NCBI GenBank assembly: GCA_001577635.1
Contig: LSBP01000009.1
Coordinates: forward strand, 36,612-100,611
Length of the DNA: 64,000 bases
From: Halomonadaceae bacterium T82-2
Lineage (GTDB): Bacteria > Pseudomonadota > Gammaproteobacteria > Pseudomonadales > Halomonadaceae
Direction of reading: 5' to 3'
Shown here in pieces: positions 1-9,094 of this stretch. The notes beneath the pieces were generated by a model. It made no database searches, was not told the DNA's origin, and was given only the letters and a program-made list of their open reading frames with translations. The position numbers and the translations under genes were made by a program. Every line of letters begins with the position of its first letter. The first letter of the stretch is position 1.

Positions 1-2303
1 GAGGCGGCCAGCGCCGGGGCGTCGTTGATGCCGTCGCCGACCATCATCACCCGCTCCCGCGCGGCCAGCTCGCGGATCATTGTCACCTTGTCGTCGGGCA
101 GCAGCCCGGCGCGGTGTTCGAGCCCCATGTCACCGGCGATTGCCGCTGCCGTACGCGGGTTGTCGCCGGTGAGCATCAGCGAGCGCACGCCCATGGCGTC
201 CAGCGCGCGCACCGCCTCGACGGCATCCGGCCGCGGCTCGTCGCGCAGCGCGATCAGGCCGACCGCCACGGCGTCGTCGATCACCACCACGGCGGTCTTG
301 CCGGCCTGCTCGCACTCGGCGATGCGCGCGCTCAACGCCTCCGGCAGCGCAACCTGCTCGGCGGCATGACGCGGCGAGACGACCTGCACACGCCGTCCTG
401 CCAGGCGCGCCGCCATGCCCTGACCGGCAATGGCCGTCGCCTCGCTCACCCGGGTCAGGGCCAGCTCGCGCTCCTGGGCGTGACGGACGATCGCCTCGGC
501 CAGCGGGTGACTGGAATCCTGCTCGACACTCGCCGCCAGCGCGGCGACGCCGTCGCTCCCACTCCGCTCGTCGGCGGCCACGATGTCGGTGACCACCGGC
601 CGCCCGGCGGTCAGGGTCCCGGTCTTGTCGAAGGCCACCATACTGGCCCGGGCGGTCGCCTCGATCACCGCGCCGCCCTTGAGCAGCAGACCGTGGCGCG
701 TGCCCACCGACAGCGCCGAGGCGATCGATGCCGGCACCGAGATCACCAGCGCGCAGGGGCAGCCGATCAGCAGCAGCGCCAGGGCGCGATAGGTCCACTC
801 GCCCCAGGCACCGCCGAAGGCCAGCGGCGGAACCACGGCGACCAGCACCGCGATCCCCACCACTACCGGCATGTAGATGCGGCTGAAGCGATCGATGAAA
901 CGCTCGGTAGGCGCGCGGGCCTCCTGGGCCTCTTCCACCAGGCGGATGATCCGCGCAATAGTGTTGTCCTCGGGCGGGCGGGTCACACGGACGCGCAGCA
1001 CGGCGTCGCGGTTGATCGACCCGGCGTAGACGGCAGCCTCGACGCCCTTGGCCACCGGCACCGATTCGCCGGTTACCGGCGACTCGTCGATCGCCGAGTC
1101 ACCCTCGAGGATCTCACCGTCCGCGGGAATCCGATCGCCGGGACGCACCACCACCACCTGGCCAACCTTGAGCTGCGCCGCATCGACCGTGCGGGTCTCG
1201 CCGGTCTCGGTCTCGAGCCGGGCGCTGCGGGGTACCAGATCGGCCAGCGAACGGATGCCCGCCCGGGCCCGGTCGGCGGCCACGCCTTCGAGGATTTCAC
1301 CGATCGAGAACAGGAAGATCACCAGCGCCGCCTCCCCGGCGGCACCGATGACCAGGGCGCCGCCCGCGGCGATGGTCATCAGCATCTCGATGGTGAACGG
1401 CATGCCGACCCGGGCGGCGGTCAGCGCGCGCCGGGCGATCGGCACCAGTCCCACCAGACAGGCGGCGAAGAAGCCCCAGTAGGCCACTGTCTCGCCGCTG
1501 AACAGCCGCAGCAGCGTCGCGGCGGCCAGTGCCCCGCCACTGGCCAGTACCAGCCGCCCCTTACCGGTGGCGTACCAGCGCGGGCGCGACGCTTCGCCCG
1601 AGCCTGCCTCGGTGGCCGAGGTCTCGCTGCGCAGCGCCACCTCGTAACCCAGCTGGCTCACCGTGGTCGTGACCGTCTCGGCCGAGGTCCGCGCCTCGTC
1701 CAGTGACAGCGAGAGGGTCTCGTTCATCACCGAAACGCGAATGTCGGCGACGCCGGGCAGCTTTTCCAGCGCGCCGCGAATCGTTGCCGCGCAGCTCGGG
1801 CAGTCCATGCCGCCCACCGACCAGACCCGCTGGTCCTCAGCGGGTGACGCCGGCGCCTCGTCCGCGCCAGGTTCATGACCGCCACAGCAGTCGCCGGCGG
1901 CGTGATCGTGACCGTGGCCGTGGCCGTGGCCGTCGGCATGCTCGTGCCCCGAACAACAGTCGTCGGCATCGTGGCCAAGCTGATCATCATGGCCATGGTC
2001 GTGGGTGTGCTCGTGTCCCGAACAGCAGCCGGCGCCGTGTTCGGCACCCCGGGGCGCCGTCCGGGGCGCAGTACGATGAACGCCATAGCCCAGACGCTCG
2101 ACGGTCGTCTCGACCATTTCCGGACTCGTCTGCTCGCCCTCCAGTTCGAGGGACAGGCGTTCCTTGATGACCGAAACCTGAACATCGCTGACGCCTTTCA
2201 GGCGCTCCAGCGCACCGCGGATCTTGCCGGCACAGCTCGGACAATCCATGCCCTCGACACGCCATTCGTGATGCCCTGCCATGGTCTGCTCGGTTACCGC
2301 CAT
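1..2303 (-). CDS. zntA: Zn/Cd/Pb-type heavy-metal P-type ATPase, N-terminal and central part (gene runs off the left edge)
   Basis: Inner-membrane P1B ATPase that would export soft divalent cations. About 767 residues are visible; the C-terminal end lies outside the window. Two heavy-metal-associated domains each carry a GMDCPSC motif (around residues 17-25 and near 165). Between them is a linker of about 70 residues with three CC(S/G)GHE motifs and runs of Gly-His and Asp-His. After the membrane segments come the IGCPCAL transport motif (about 749-766), the phosphorylation motif DKTGT (615-629), an SSHP motif and GDGIND near the edge. The CPC motif and the GMDCPSC domains resemble ZntA/CadA more than copper pumps, but the TM8 residues that settle metal choice are outside the window. 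The start at 2303 lies just before the first metal-binding domain. A MerR-type promoter precedes it. Confidence 0.92.
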   Translation of the reverse strand, partial: MAVTEQTMAGHHEWRVEGMDCPSCAGKIRGALERLKGVSDVQVSVIKERLSLELEGEQTSPEMVETTVERLGYGVHRTAPRTAPRGAEHGAGCCSGHEHTHDHGHDDQLGHDADDCCSGHEHADGHGHGHGHDHAAGDCCGGHEPGADEAPASPAEDQRVWSVGGMDCPSCAATIRGALEKLPGVADIRVSVMNETLSLSLDEARTSAETVTTTVSQLGYEVALRSETSATEAGSGEASRPRWYATGKGRLVLASGGALAAATLLRLFSGETVAYWGFFAACLVGLVPIARRALTAARVGMPFTIEMLMTIAAGGALVIGAAGEAALVIFLFSIGEILEGVAADRARAGIRSLADLVPRSARLETETGETRTVDAAQLKVGQVVVVRPGDRIPADGEILEGDSAIDESPVTGESVPVAKGVEAAVYAGSINRDAVLRVRVTRPPEDNTIARIIRLVEEAQEARAPTERFIDRFSRIYMPVVVGIAVLVAVVPPLAFGGAWGEWTYRALALLLIGCPCALVISVPASIASALSVGTRHGLLLKGGAVIEATARASMVAFDKTGTLTAGRPVVTDIVAADERSGSDGVAALAASVEQDSSHPLAEAIVRHAQERELALTRVSEATAIAGQGMAARLAGRRVQVVSPRHAAEQVALPEALSARIAECEQAGKTAVVVIDDAVAVGLIALRDEPRPDAVEAVRALDAMGVRSLMLTGDNPRTAAAIAGDMGLEHRAGLLPDDKVTMIRELAARERVMMVGDGINDAPALAA

Positions 2304-2343
2304 TGGAAATCCCCTCGTGTCGCCATGCCTATCGCTGACGCAA

Positions 2344-2374
2344 AGGCTATTGTCTGTAGCTGCTACAGACTCAA
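2344..2374 (-). promoter_or_regulatory. MerR-family (ZntR/CadR/PbrR-like) promoter-operator for the metal ATPase
   Basis: Read on the reverse strand, a -35 element TTGAGT (2369-2374) and a -10 element TAGCCT (2344-2349) are separated by 19 bp. That overlong spacer is typical of MerR-activated promoters. The spacer contains a perfect dyad, CTGTAGC-A-GCTACAG (2354-2368), close to known operators of ZntR/CadR/PbrR-type regulators. The ATPase start codon is about 40 nt downstream. No merR-type gene lies next to it, so the regulator is encoded beyond the left edge or elsewhere. Confidence 0.8.
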
Positions 2375-2458
2375 CCCCCGCATCGTCATGGACCCCGACC
2401 CCGCCTTGCGGTAGCTTAGGCGGCTCGTGATTCCACGGATCCAAGGAAGAGACAGTCG

Positions 2459-3511
2459 ATGCAATCCCAGCGATTTCGGCGGATCGCCGCGGCCCTGATG
2501 GGGAGCGCCCTGCTCCTGTGCGGCGCCGCGACGGCGCGGGCGGCCGAGGATGCGCCCCCCGTCGGCCACTACCCGCTGCCCGAATCGGGCGACATCGTCG
2601 GACACACCCAGATCGTCACGGCCAGCCACGAGGATACCGTGGTGGATATCGGCCTGAACCACGGCGTCGGCTTCGATGCCATGCGCCTGGCCAACCCGAC
2701 GCTCAACATGTGGTTGCCCGGCGAGGGTACCGACGTGGTGATACCGACCCGTTTCGTCCTGCCGCCCGGCCCCCGCCAGGGCGTGGTGATCAATCTTGCC
2801 GAGAAGCGGCTCTACTACTATCCGCCGGCCGGCCAGGACGCGCCCGCCCGCGTGGAGACCTACCCCGTCGGCGTGGGGCGCATGGACTGGCAGACGCCGC
2901 TGGGCACCACCACCATCACCACCAAGGTCGAGAACCCGGCCTGGTACCCGCCGCAGAGCATCCGCGAGGAGCGCGCCAGGACCGGCAAGCCGCCGCTGCC
3001 ACGGGTGGTGCCGGCCGGCCCGGACAACCCGCTCGGCGACTACGCCATGCTGCTCGACATCCCCGGCTACATGATCCACGGCACCAACCGGCCGCGCGGC
3101 GTGGGCATGCAGGTCTCCCACGGCTGTATCCGCATGCTGCCCCGGGACATCGACAACCTGGTGCACCGTATCCCCAACGGCACCCAGGTCCGCATCATCA
3201 ACGAGCCGGTCAAGATTGGCTGGGAGAACGGCCTGCTGTACGCCCAGGTCTACCCGCCCGCCGAGGGCGAAAGTCAGGCGGAGGCGGTCAGCGATGCGCT
3301 GGCGGCGGTGCACAAGGCCGTCAAGGGCAAGGATTTTCTGGTCGACTACGCGCGCCTGATGGCGGAGTTGAAGTCGCCCAGCGGCCGGGTCACGCCGCTG
3401 CTGCTCGAGGGCCGGCCCTTCCCGCTGCCCGAACCGGTCCCCACCTTCCTCGACCGGGTCGACGCCGTGCGCGGCCTCTACGATCGCCTGCCCGGTGCCC
3501 TCGCCGGCTGA
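2459..3511 (+). CDS. L,D-transpeptidase (ErfK/YbiS family), secreted
   Basis: Periplasmic enzyme expected to form 3-3 crosslinks in peptidoglycan or attach lipoprotein to it. The 350-residue product starts with a Sec signal peptide (basic QRFRR, a hydrophobic stretch, cleavage near ARA-AE). Next comes a LysM-like region with QIVTASHEDT and NPTLNMWLPGEG, then the YkuD catalytic domain. The active-site signature is visible as HGTN followed by SHGCIRM, giving the conserved His, Gly and nucleophilic Cys. Length and order fit the ErfK/YbiS/YcfS/YnhG group, which is normally 300-350 residues. The last 34 nt overlap the 3' end of the convergent EamA gene. Which paralogue it corresponds to cannot be told from sequence alone. 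Confidence 0.93.
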   Translation: MQSQRFRRIAAALMGSALLLCGAATARAAEDAPPVGHYPLPESGDIVGHTQIVTASHEDTVVDIGLNHGVGFDAMRLANPTLNMWLPGEGTDVVIPTRFVLPPGPRQGVVINLAEKRLYYYPPAGQDAPARVETYPVGVGRMDWQTPLGTTTITTKVENPAWYPPQSIREERARTGKPPLPRVVPAGPDNPLGDYAMLLDIPGYMIHGTNRPRGVGMQVSHGCIRMLPRDIDNLVHRIPNGTQVRIINEPVKIGWENGLLYAQVYPPAEGESQAEAVSDALAAVHKAVKGKDFLVDYARLMAELKSPSGRVTPLLLEGRPFPLPEPVPTFLDRVDAVRGLYDRLPGALAG

Positions 3512-4401
3512 GAGCTCGATCGCCGGGCGCGCGTGGTCAACAGCACCCCGGCGATCACCACCAGGCTGCCGAGAACCTGGGCAGGCACGATCGTCTCGCC
3601 CAGCAGCCACCAGGCGCCCAGCATGGTGAACACCGGCAGCAGGTTGAGAAAGACCGCCGCCTGCGAGGGCCCGACATCGGCGATGGCGCTGTTGTAGAGC
3701 AGCAGCGCCACCACCGACGGGAAGACGCCGAGATAGGCCAGCCCCAGCCACTGCTCGCCGGACAGTGACAGCGGCTCCGGGCGCAGCAGGTTCTCGACCC
3801 AGGCGATCGGCCCCATCACCGCCGTGGCGATGACCAGCATCACCAGCAACCCGCCATAGCGGGGAAACTTGGCCATGTGCGACTTGACCAGCAGCGAGTA
3901 GCCGACCCACACCAGCACCGCCAGCAGCATCACGGCATCGCCGGCGTTGACGCCGGCCAGGCCCGGACCGGCCGCATTGCCCAGGGTGATCACCGCCACC
4001 GCGCCGGCCAGCGACAGCCCCACCCCCAGCCATTGCGCCGTTCGCGGGCGCTCGCCCATCAGCAGCACGACGAACAGCAGCGTCACCACCGGAATCAGGC
4101 TCTCGAGGATCGCCACGTTGGTCGGCGAGGTGTGGCCCAGGGCCAGGTAGATCAGGGCATTGAAGAAGGCCACCCCGGTCAGCGACAGGCCCACCAGCGG
4201 CTTCCAGTGGCGACGGAACAGCGGCCCGTCGCGCCTAGCCTGACGGGCGCCGATGGGCAGCATGAGGCACAGGGCGATCGACACCCGGCCGAAGGACAGG
4301 GTAAAGGGCGGCAGATCGCTGAGCGCCTTGCCCACCAGGATATTGCCGGCAAAGATCACCACGGTCAGCAGCAGGAACAGATAGGGTCGCAGCGCCGTCA
4401 C
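3478..4401 (-). CDS. DMT-superfamily EamA transporter
   Basis: Predicted inner-membrane metabolite exporter of 307 residues with about ten hydrophobic helices in two EamA repeats. The first begins at LLLTVVIFAGN and the second at GDAVMLLAVLVWVGYS. The RhaT/EamA features near the end of each repeat are present (LIPVVTLLFVVLLMGERP and LLPVFTMLGAWWLLGE). Translation starts at GTG, preceded by a strong GGAGGG site on the reverse strand. Its C-terminal coding region runs 34 nt into the end of the L,D-transpeptidase gene on the other strand. The tail after the last helix is short and basic (RARRSS, APGRRS). Substrate is unknown, as for most of the family. Confidence 0.88.
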   Translation of the reverse strand: MTALRPYLFLLLTVVIFAGNILVGKALSDLPPFTLSFGRVSIALCLMLPIGARQARRDGPLFRRHWKPLVGLSLTGVAFFNALIYLALGHTSPTNVAILESLIPVVTLLFVVLLMGERPRTAQWLGVGLSLAGAVAVITLGNAAGPGLAGVNAGDAVMLLAVLVWVGYSLLVKSHMAKFPRYGGLLVMLVIATAVMGPIAWVENLLRPEPLSLSGEQWLGLAYLGVFPSVVALLLYNSAIADVGPSQAAVFLNLLPVFTMLGAWWLLGETIVPAQVLGSLVVIAGVLLTTRARRSSSQPARAPGRRS

Positions 4402-4579
4402 TCAGCCCTCCGGGCAGTCATCGTCGAGCGCTCACGGTAACGCGGCGCACACCGGGAAGGAATCGCCCCGGCAACGGCAAAAACTCCCGTGCCGCTCTGG
4501 TCGAAACCCCTGTCACCGAATACCCTGAATGCCTTCCCGCGTTTGTGTCGATTGTGGACTCTATTTTAGGAGACGAAAG

Positions 4580-5701
4580 ATGCCTGGCCTGCTTCCCGAT
4601 GTCGATCCCGATGGCCTGCTCGAATACTCGGTGGTCTACACGGACCGTGCCCTGAACCACATGTCGCGGGCCTTCCAGGAGGTGATGCGCGACCTGTCGC
4701 GCTCCCTGAAGGCCGTCTACCGGGCCGAGGCGGTGGCCATCGTGCCCGGCAGCGGCACCTTCGGCATGGAAGCCGTGGCCCGCCAGTTCGCCACCGGCAA
4801 GCGCTGCCTGGTGATCCGCAACGGCTGGTTCAGCTACCGCTGGACCCAGATCTTCGAGATGGGCGACATCCCCGCCGACAGCCAGGTGCTCAAGGCCCGG
4901 CGCCAGGGCGACGGGGCCCGTGCGCCCTTCGCCCCGGCACCGATCGATGAGGTGGTGGCGCAAATCCACGCCGACCGGCCCGATCTGGTGTTCGCCCCGC
5001 ATGTCGAGACCGCCAGCGGCATGCTGCTGCCCGACGACTACCTTCGCCGGGTCGCCGAGGCCGTCCACGCGGTCGGCGGCCTGCTGGTGCTCGACTGCAT
5101 CGCCTCCGGCACGCTGTGGGTGGACATGCAGGCCACCGGCGTGGACATCCTGATCAGCGCCCCGCAGAAGGGCTGGAGCGCCTCGCCCTGCTGCGGGCTG
5201 GTGATGCTCGGCGCCGAGGCCCGCCGGCGCATCGACTCCACCACCAGCACCAGCTTCGCCGCCGACCTGCGCAAGTGGCTGTCGATCATGGAGGCCTACG
5301 AGAACGGCGGCCACGCCTACCATGCGACCATGCCCACCGACGGCCTGACCCGCCTGCGCGACGTGATGGCCGAGGCCGAGGCCTACGGGCTCGAGCGGCT
5401 GCGCGACGCCCAGTGGACGCTCGGCGAGCGCGTGCGGGCGCTGCTGGTCGAGCGCGGGTTCCCCAGCGTGGCGGCCGAGGGCTTCCAGGCGCCCGGCGTG
5501 GTGGTCAGCTACACCGACGACGCCGGCCTCGCCGGGCGCTTCATGGCCGCCGGCCTGCAGGTCGCCGCCGGAGTGCCGCTGATGTGCGACGAGGGGGAGG
5601 ACTTCCGGACCTTCCGCATCGGCCTGTTCGGTCTCGACAAGCTCTATGACGTCGAGCGCAGCGTGGCCACGCTGGAACAGGCCATGGACAGCCTGGCCTG
5701 A
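4580..5701 (+). CDS. Class V-fold PLP aminotransferase (alanine/serine-glyoxylate aminotransferase-like)
   Basis: Cytoplasmic PLP enzyme of 373 residues. Fold-type I features: a phosphate-binding region VPGSGTFGMEA, HVETASGM, the cofactor Asp in LVLDCIASG, and the Schiff-base lysine in SAPQKGWS. These match the alanine-glyoxylate / serine-pyruvate branch of class V enzymes rather than the cysteine desulfurases. An upstream in-frame ATG at 4529 exists. I chose 4580 because it has a good site (TAGGAGACG, 4567-4575), while the extra residues from 4529 do not look like a domain. The gene stands alone, followed by a strong terminator. The amino donor and acceptor cannot be deduced. Confidence 0.85.
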   Translation: MPGLLPDVDPDGLLEYSVVYTDRALNHMSRAFQEVMRDLSRSLKAVYRAEAVAIVPGSGTFGMEAVARQFATGKRCLVIRNGWFSYRWTQIFEMGDIPADSQVLKARRQGDGARAPFAPAPIDEVVAQIHADRPDLVFAPHVETASGMLLPDDYLRRVAEAVHAVGGLLVLDCIASGTLWVDMQATGVDILISAPQKGWSASPCCGLVMLGAEARRRIDSTTSTSFAADLRKWLSIMEAYENGGHAYHATMPTDGLTRLRDVMAEAEAYGLERLRDAQWTLGERVRALLVERGFPSVAAEGFQAPGVVVSYTDDAGLAGRFMAAGLQVAAGVPLMCDEGEDFRTFRIGLFGLDKLYDVERSVATLEQAMDSLA

Positions 5702-5747
5702 CACCACGGCGTCGGTGGACACCTGATGCGCCATGAGTGACGATCGA

Positions 5748-5779
5748 GAGCCGCCGCCCGGCAACGGGCGGCGGCTCTT
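5748..5779 (+). terminator. Hairpin terminator after the class V aminotransferase
   Basis: Perfect 13-bp stem, GAGCCGCCGCCCG (5748-5760) with CGGGCGGCGGCTC (5765-5777), closed by a GCAA tetraloop and followed by TT then a T-containing stretch. It sits 46 nt after the aminotransferase stop. It also overlaps the upstream in-frame ATG region of the next gene, which supports placing that gene's start at 5802. Confidence 0.75.
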
Positions 5780-5801
5780 CACGTTTCAGGGAGTGTGCCT
5801 C

Positions 5802-7178
5802 ATGTCCGTCGTGGAACTGCTGCGTGATCGTCGCTACCGGCATCTGTTCTCCGCCCAGGTCATCGCGCTGGTGGGCACCGGCCTGACCACGGTGGGCCTG
5901 GCGCTGCTGGCCGCCGATCTTGCCGGAGAGCGGGCCGGCGAGGTACTGGGCACGGCGCTGGCCATCAAGATGATCGCCTACGTGGGCATCGCCCCCGTCA
6001 TCGGCGCCCATGCCGCACGCCTGCCGCGGCGCGCCCTGCTCGTCGGCCTCGACCTGCTGCGCGCCGCCTCGGTCGTCTCCCTGCCGTTCGTCACGGCCAT
6101 CTGGCAGATCTACCTGCTGATCTTCCTGCTCAACGCCTGCTCGGCCTGCTTCACGCCGACCTTCCAGGCGACGCTTCCCGACATCCTCGAGGACGAGCGC
6201 CGCTACACGCGGGCCCTGTCGCTGTCGCGTCTGGCCTACGACCTGGAAAACCTGCTCAGCCCGGTCGCCGCCGCCCTGCTGCTGACGGTCATGAACTTCG
6301 ACGTGCTGTTCGTGCTCAACGCCCTGGCGTTTCTCGGCTCGGCGCTGCTGGTGGCCAGCATTCGTCTGCCGTCGCCTCGTGCGGCGGAACATGACGCCGG
6401 CTTTCGCGAGCGGCTGACGCTGGGCAGCCGGATCTACCTGCGCACCCCGCGCCTACGCGGGCTGCTGGCCCTGAACCTCGCCGTGGCCGCGGCCGGCGCC
6501 ATGCAGATCGTCAATACCGTGGTCTACGTGCGCAGCCAGCTGGGGCTGGGTGACACCCAGGTGGCCATCGCCTTCGCCGCGGCCGGTGGCGGGTCGATGG
6601 TCGTGGCCCTCGCGCTCCCCGCGCTGCTCGACCGCCTGGCCCAGCGTACGATAATGCTGACAGGCGGCTGGCTGATGAGCATCGGCCTGTTCGCGGGCTG
6701 GCTATCGCCCTCCTTCGCCGCCCTGCTGCCGCTGTGGTTCCTCCTCGGCGCCGGGGCCTCGCTGGTCATGACCCCTACCGGGCGACTGCTCAAGCAGTCC
6801 TGCCACGCCGAGGACCGCCCGGCCTTGTTCGCCGCCCAGTTCTCGCTGTCGCACGCCGGCTGGCTCATCGCCTACCCGCTGGCCGGCTGGGTCGGTGCCC
6901 AGGCCGGGATGGACGCGGCCTTCGGCATCCTGGGGGCGATGGCCCTGTTCGCGACACTGGCGGCCGTGCGCCTGTGGCCATCCGCCGATCCGACGGAGCT
7001 CGAGCACTGGCACCCAGCGATTACCCATGCGCACCGACACGAGCATGACGATCACCACCGCCACGGACACGATGGCGGCGAGGGGCAGGCTCCGCATGCT
7101 CATTCCCACCATCACGCCGCGGGCCGCCACCGGCACGTCTTCGTCATCGACCGCCACCACCCGCACTGGCCGCGCTAG
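5802..7178 (+). CDS. MFS transporter with histidine-rich C-terminal tail (NreB-like metal exporter candidate)
   Basis: Inner-membrane permease of 458 residues with twelve predicted helices, beginning VVELLRDRRYRHLFSAQ. The last 57 or so residues form a hydrophilic tail with about twenty histidines, including HDDHHRHGH and HAHSHHH. MFS proteins with such tails include the nickel exporter NreB of Achromobacter, so export of Ni or another transition metal is plausible. That role is inference, as the helices alone would equally fit the general drug/siderophore-export MFS group. The start at 5802 has a CAGGGA site; an in-frame ATG at 5733 would place coding sequence through the terminator hairpin. 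It is convergent with cyoE, from which it is separated by a terminator. Confidence 0.82.
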   Translation: MSVVELLRDRRYRHLFSAQVIALVGTGLTTVGLALLAADLAGERAGEVLGTALAIKMIAYVGIAPVIGAHAARLPRRALLVGLDLLRAASVVSLPFVTAIWQIYLLIFLLNACSACFTPTFQATLPDILEDERRYTRALSLSRLAYDLENLLSPVAAALLLTVMNFDVLFVLNALAFLGSALLVASIRLPSPRAAEHDAGFRERLTLGSRIYLRTPRLRGLLALNLAVAAAGAMQIVNTVVYVRSQLGLGDTQVAIAFAAAGGGSMVVALALPALLDRLAQRTIMLTGGWLMSIGLFAGWLSPSFAALLPLWFLLGAGASLVMTPTGRLLKQSCHAEDRPALFAAQFSLSHAGWLIAYPLAGWVGAQAGMDAAFGILGAMALFATLAAVRLWPSADPTELEHWHPAITHAHRHEHDDHHRHGHDGGEGQAPHAHSHHHAAGRHRHVFVIDRHHPHWPR

Positions 7179-7193
7179 CCGGTCGCGCTCACG

Positions 7194-7222
7194 AAAAAGG
7201 CCACACCCGGGGGTGTGGCCTT
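7194..7222 (-). terminator. Terminator of the cyo operon
   Basis: On the reverse strand a 12-bp stem (arms 7211-7222 and 7197-7208, GGTGTGGCC against GGCCACACC) runs into TTTTT (7194-7198). It lies 28 nt past the cyoE stop and may also stop the convergent MFS transcript. Confidence 0.85.
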
Positions 7223-7249
7223 GCGAGACGACGGGTCACGCGGCTCGAA

Positions 7250-8140
7250 TCAGCGCAGCGAGGTCCAGAGCACCGGTGAGTCGGGCAGCTGGAAATCGAT
7301 CGACATCATCACGCTCAGGGCGGTGATGGTGAAGATCGAGAAGACGAAGACCTTCTTCGCCCAGGCCTCGTCATTGCCGGCACGGTAGCCGGCCAGTGCC
7401 ATGTACAGCCAGTAGCCGCCCATCGCCGCGGCGATGATGAAGTAGCCGTACCCGGCATAACCGGCCAGGCTCAGCATCAGGGTCGCCCCGAGGAAGGCCA
7501 GGATGTAGCCGATGATGTGATGCTTGGCGGTCTTCACCCCCTTGAGCACCGGCAGCACCGGAATCGAGGCCGCCCGGTAGTCCTTGAAGCGGAAGATGGC
7601 GATGGCATAGGAGTGCGGCATCTGCCACAGGCAGAAGATCAGCAGCAGGGTCAGCGCACCGAGGTCGAACTGGTTGCTCACGGCCACATAGCCGACCACG
7701 GGCGGTGCCGCACCGGACAGGCTGCCCACCAGAGTGCCGTAGACCGAGTGACGCTTGAGATAGAGGCTGTAAAGCCCGACGTAGACGCCGAACCCGATGG
7801 CCGCGAACAGCACGGCCAGCGGGTTGGTTCCCCAATACAGGACCGAGAAGCCGGCGATCCCCAGCAGGGTCGCGAACACCAGTGTCGCCCGCGGTGAGAC
7901 CAGCCCCTGGACGAGGACCCGATCCCGGGTCCTCTCCATCAGGCGGTCGATGTCGCGATCAATGTAGTTGTTGAACGCGCATCCCGAGGCGATGACCAGT
8001 GCCAGCCCGACCACCGTGGCGAGAAGGAGGAGCGGGTCCACCTCCCCGCGGGCGGCGAGGAAGAACCCGCCGGCCACAGAGATCAGGTTGCCGAAGATGA
8101 TCCCCGGCTTGGTCAGGGACAGATAGCGTTTGATCATCAC
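7250..8140 (-). CDS. cyoE: Protoheme IX farnesyltransferase (heme O synthase)
   Basis: Integral membrane prenyltransferase that adds farnesyl to heme b, producing the heme O needed by the bo3 oxidase encoded just upstream. 296 residues, the normal CyoE length, with several transmembrane helices. The UbiA-family aspartate-rich motif appears as [15 protein letters not shown], preceded by ASGCAF. The N-terminus reads [10 protein letters not shown], as in other CyoE proteins. Last gene of cyoABCDE, 10 nt after cyoD and followed by a strong terminator. Two adjacent ATG codons (8140 and 8137) could serve as start. Confidence 0.97.
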   Translation of the reverse strand: MMIKRYLSLTKPGIIFGNLISVAGGFFLAARGEVDPLLLLATVVGLALVIASGCAFNNYIDRDIDRLMERTRDRVLVQGLVSPRATLVFATLLGIAGFSVLYWGTNPLAVLFAAIGFGVYVGLYSLYLKRHSVYGTLVGSLSGAAPPVVGYVAVSNQFDLGALTLLLIFCLWQMPHSYAIAIFRFKDYRAASIPVLPVLKGVKTAKHHIIGYILAFLGATLMLSLAGYAGYGYFIIAAAMGGYWLYMALAGYRAGNDEAWAKKVFVFSIFTITALSVMMSIDFQLPDSPVLWTSLR

Positions 8141-8150
8141 GATCAGCCGC

Positions 8151-8477
8151 TCACATCATGTTGATCATGAGGTTTTGCATGATCCAGATCGAGCCACCAA
8201 TGATCAGCACCAGAATGATCCCGGCGAAGATGATGGCGTTCAGGTTCCAGCCACCCTCGGACTTGGCATCCAGGTGCATGAACATGACCAGCTGAACGAG
8301 TACCTGCAGTACCGCCATGATCACGATTGTCACGACCGTGGTTGAGGTGCTGAACCCGCCGCTCATCACCACGCCGAACGGGATCACCGTCAGCACGATC
8401 GACAGGATCAGACCGGCCACATAGGACTTGACGCTGCCGTGGCTGGCACCACCGGGTGCGTTGTGAGAACCACTCAT
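8151..8477 (-). CDS. cyoD: Cytochrome o ubiquinol oxidase subunit IV
   Basis: Small inner-membrane subunit thought to help assemble the binuclear centre of cytochrome bo3. 108 residues with three hydrophobic helices ([50 protein letters not shown]) and the family segment [13 protein letters not shown]. It begins 1 nt after the cyoC stop, so the two are almost certainly translationally linked. Confidence 0.96.
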   Translation of the reverse strand: MSGSHNAPGGASHGSVKSYVAGLILSIVLTVIPFGVVMSGGFSTSTTVVTIVIMAVLQVLVQLVMFMHLDAKSEGGWNLNAIIFAGIILVLIIGGSIWIMQNLMINMM

Positions 8478-8478
8478 A

Positions 8479-9093
8479 TCACAGAACCCCCATCAGATAG
8501 ACGATGGTGAACACGCAGATCCAGACGATATCCAGGAAGTGCCAGAACAGACTCAGGCACATGATCCGCGGGCGAGTCACGTCGGTCAGCCCTTTGGTGG
8601 ACACCTGGAAGATCATCACCAGGATCCAGATCAGGCCGAAGGTCACGTGGGTACCGTGGGTCCCGACCAGGGTGAAGAACGACGACAGGAAGGCGCTGCG
8701 ATCCGGGCCGAAGCCTTCCACGACCAGGTTATGGAACTCGTAGATCTCCATCCCCACGAAGCCGGCACCCAGCAGGAAGGTGATCACCAGCCAGTTGCGC
8801 ACCTGCTCGGCGCGGTCGTCGTTCATGGCCAGCACGGCCATGCCGTAGGTAAAACTACTGAACAGCAGCAGGAAGGTCTCGACCAGCACGAACGGCAGTT
8901 CGAAGATCTCCTCCGGCGTCGGACCGCCCGCCGTGTTCGGCGAGAGCACGGCGTAGGCGGCGAAGAGTGACCCGAAGATGATCAGGTCGCTCATCAGGTA
9001 GACCCAGAAACCGAAGACCTTGATGGCGCCGGTATCGTGGTGCTCATGCTCGGGCGCATGAGCGCTGTGGTTGGTGAGAGTATCGGTAGCCAT
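8479..9093 (-). CDS. cyoC: Cytochrome o ubiquinol oxidase subunit III
   Basis: Inner-membrane oxidase subunit III, 204 residues from the ATG at 9093, which is 1 nt past the cyoB stop. A histidine-bearing N-terminus ([12 protein letters not shown]) precedes five helices. Family segments [19 protein letters not shown] and [11 protein letters not shown] are clear. An upstream in-frame ATG at 9180 was rejected because it would put 29 codons inside cyoB and adds nothing resembling the family. Confidence 0.96.
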   Translation of the reverse strand: MATDTLTNHSAHAPEHEHHDTGAIKVFGFWVYLMSDLIIFGSLFAAYAVLSPNTAGGPTPEEIFELPFVLVETFLLLFSSFTYGMAVLAMNDDRAEQVRNWLVITFLLGAGFVGMEIYEFHNLVVEGFGPDRSAFLSSFFTLVGTHGTHVTFGLIWILVMIFQVSTKGLTDVTRPRIMCLSLFWHFLDIVWICVFTIVYLMGVL

Positions 9094-9094
9094 A

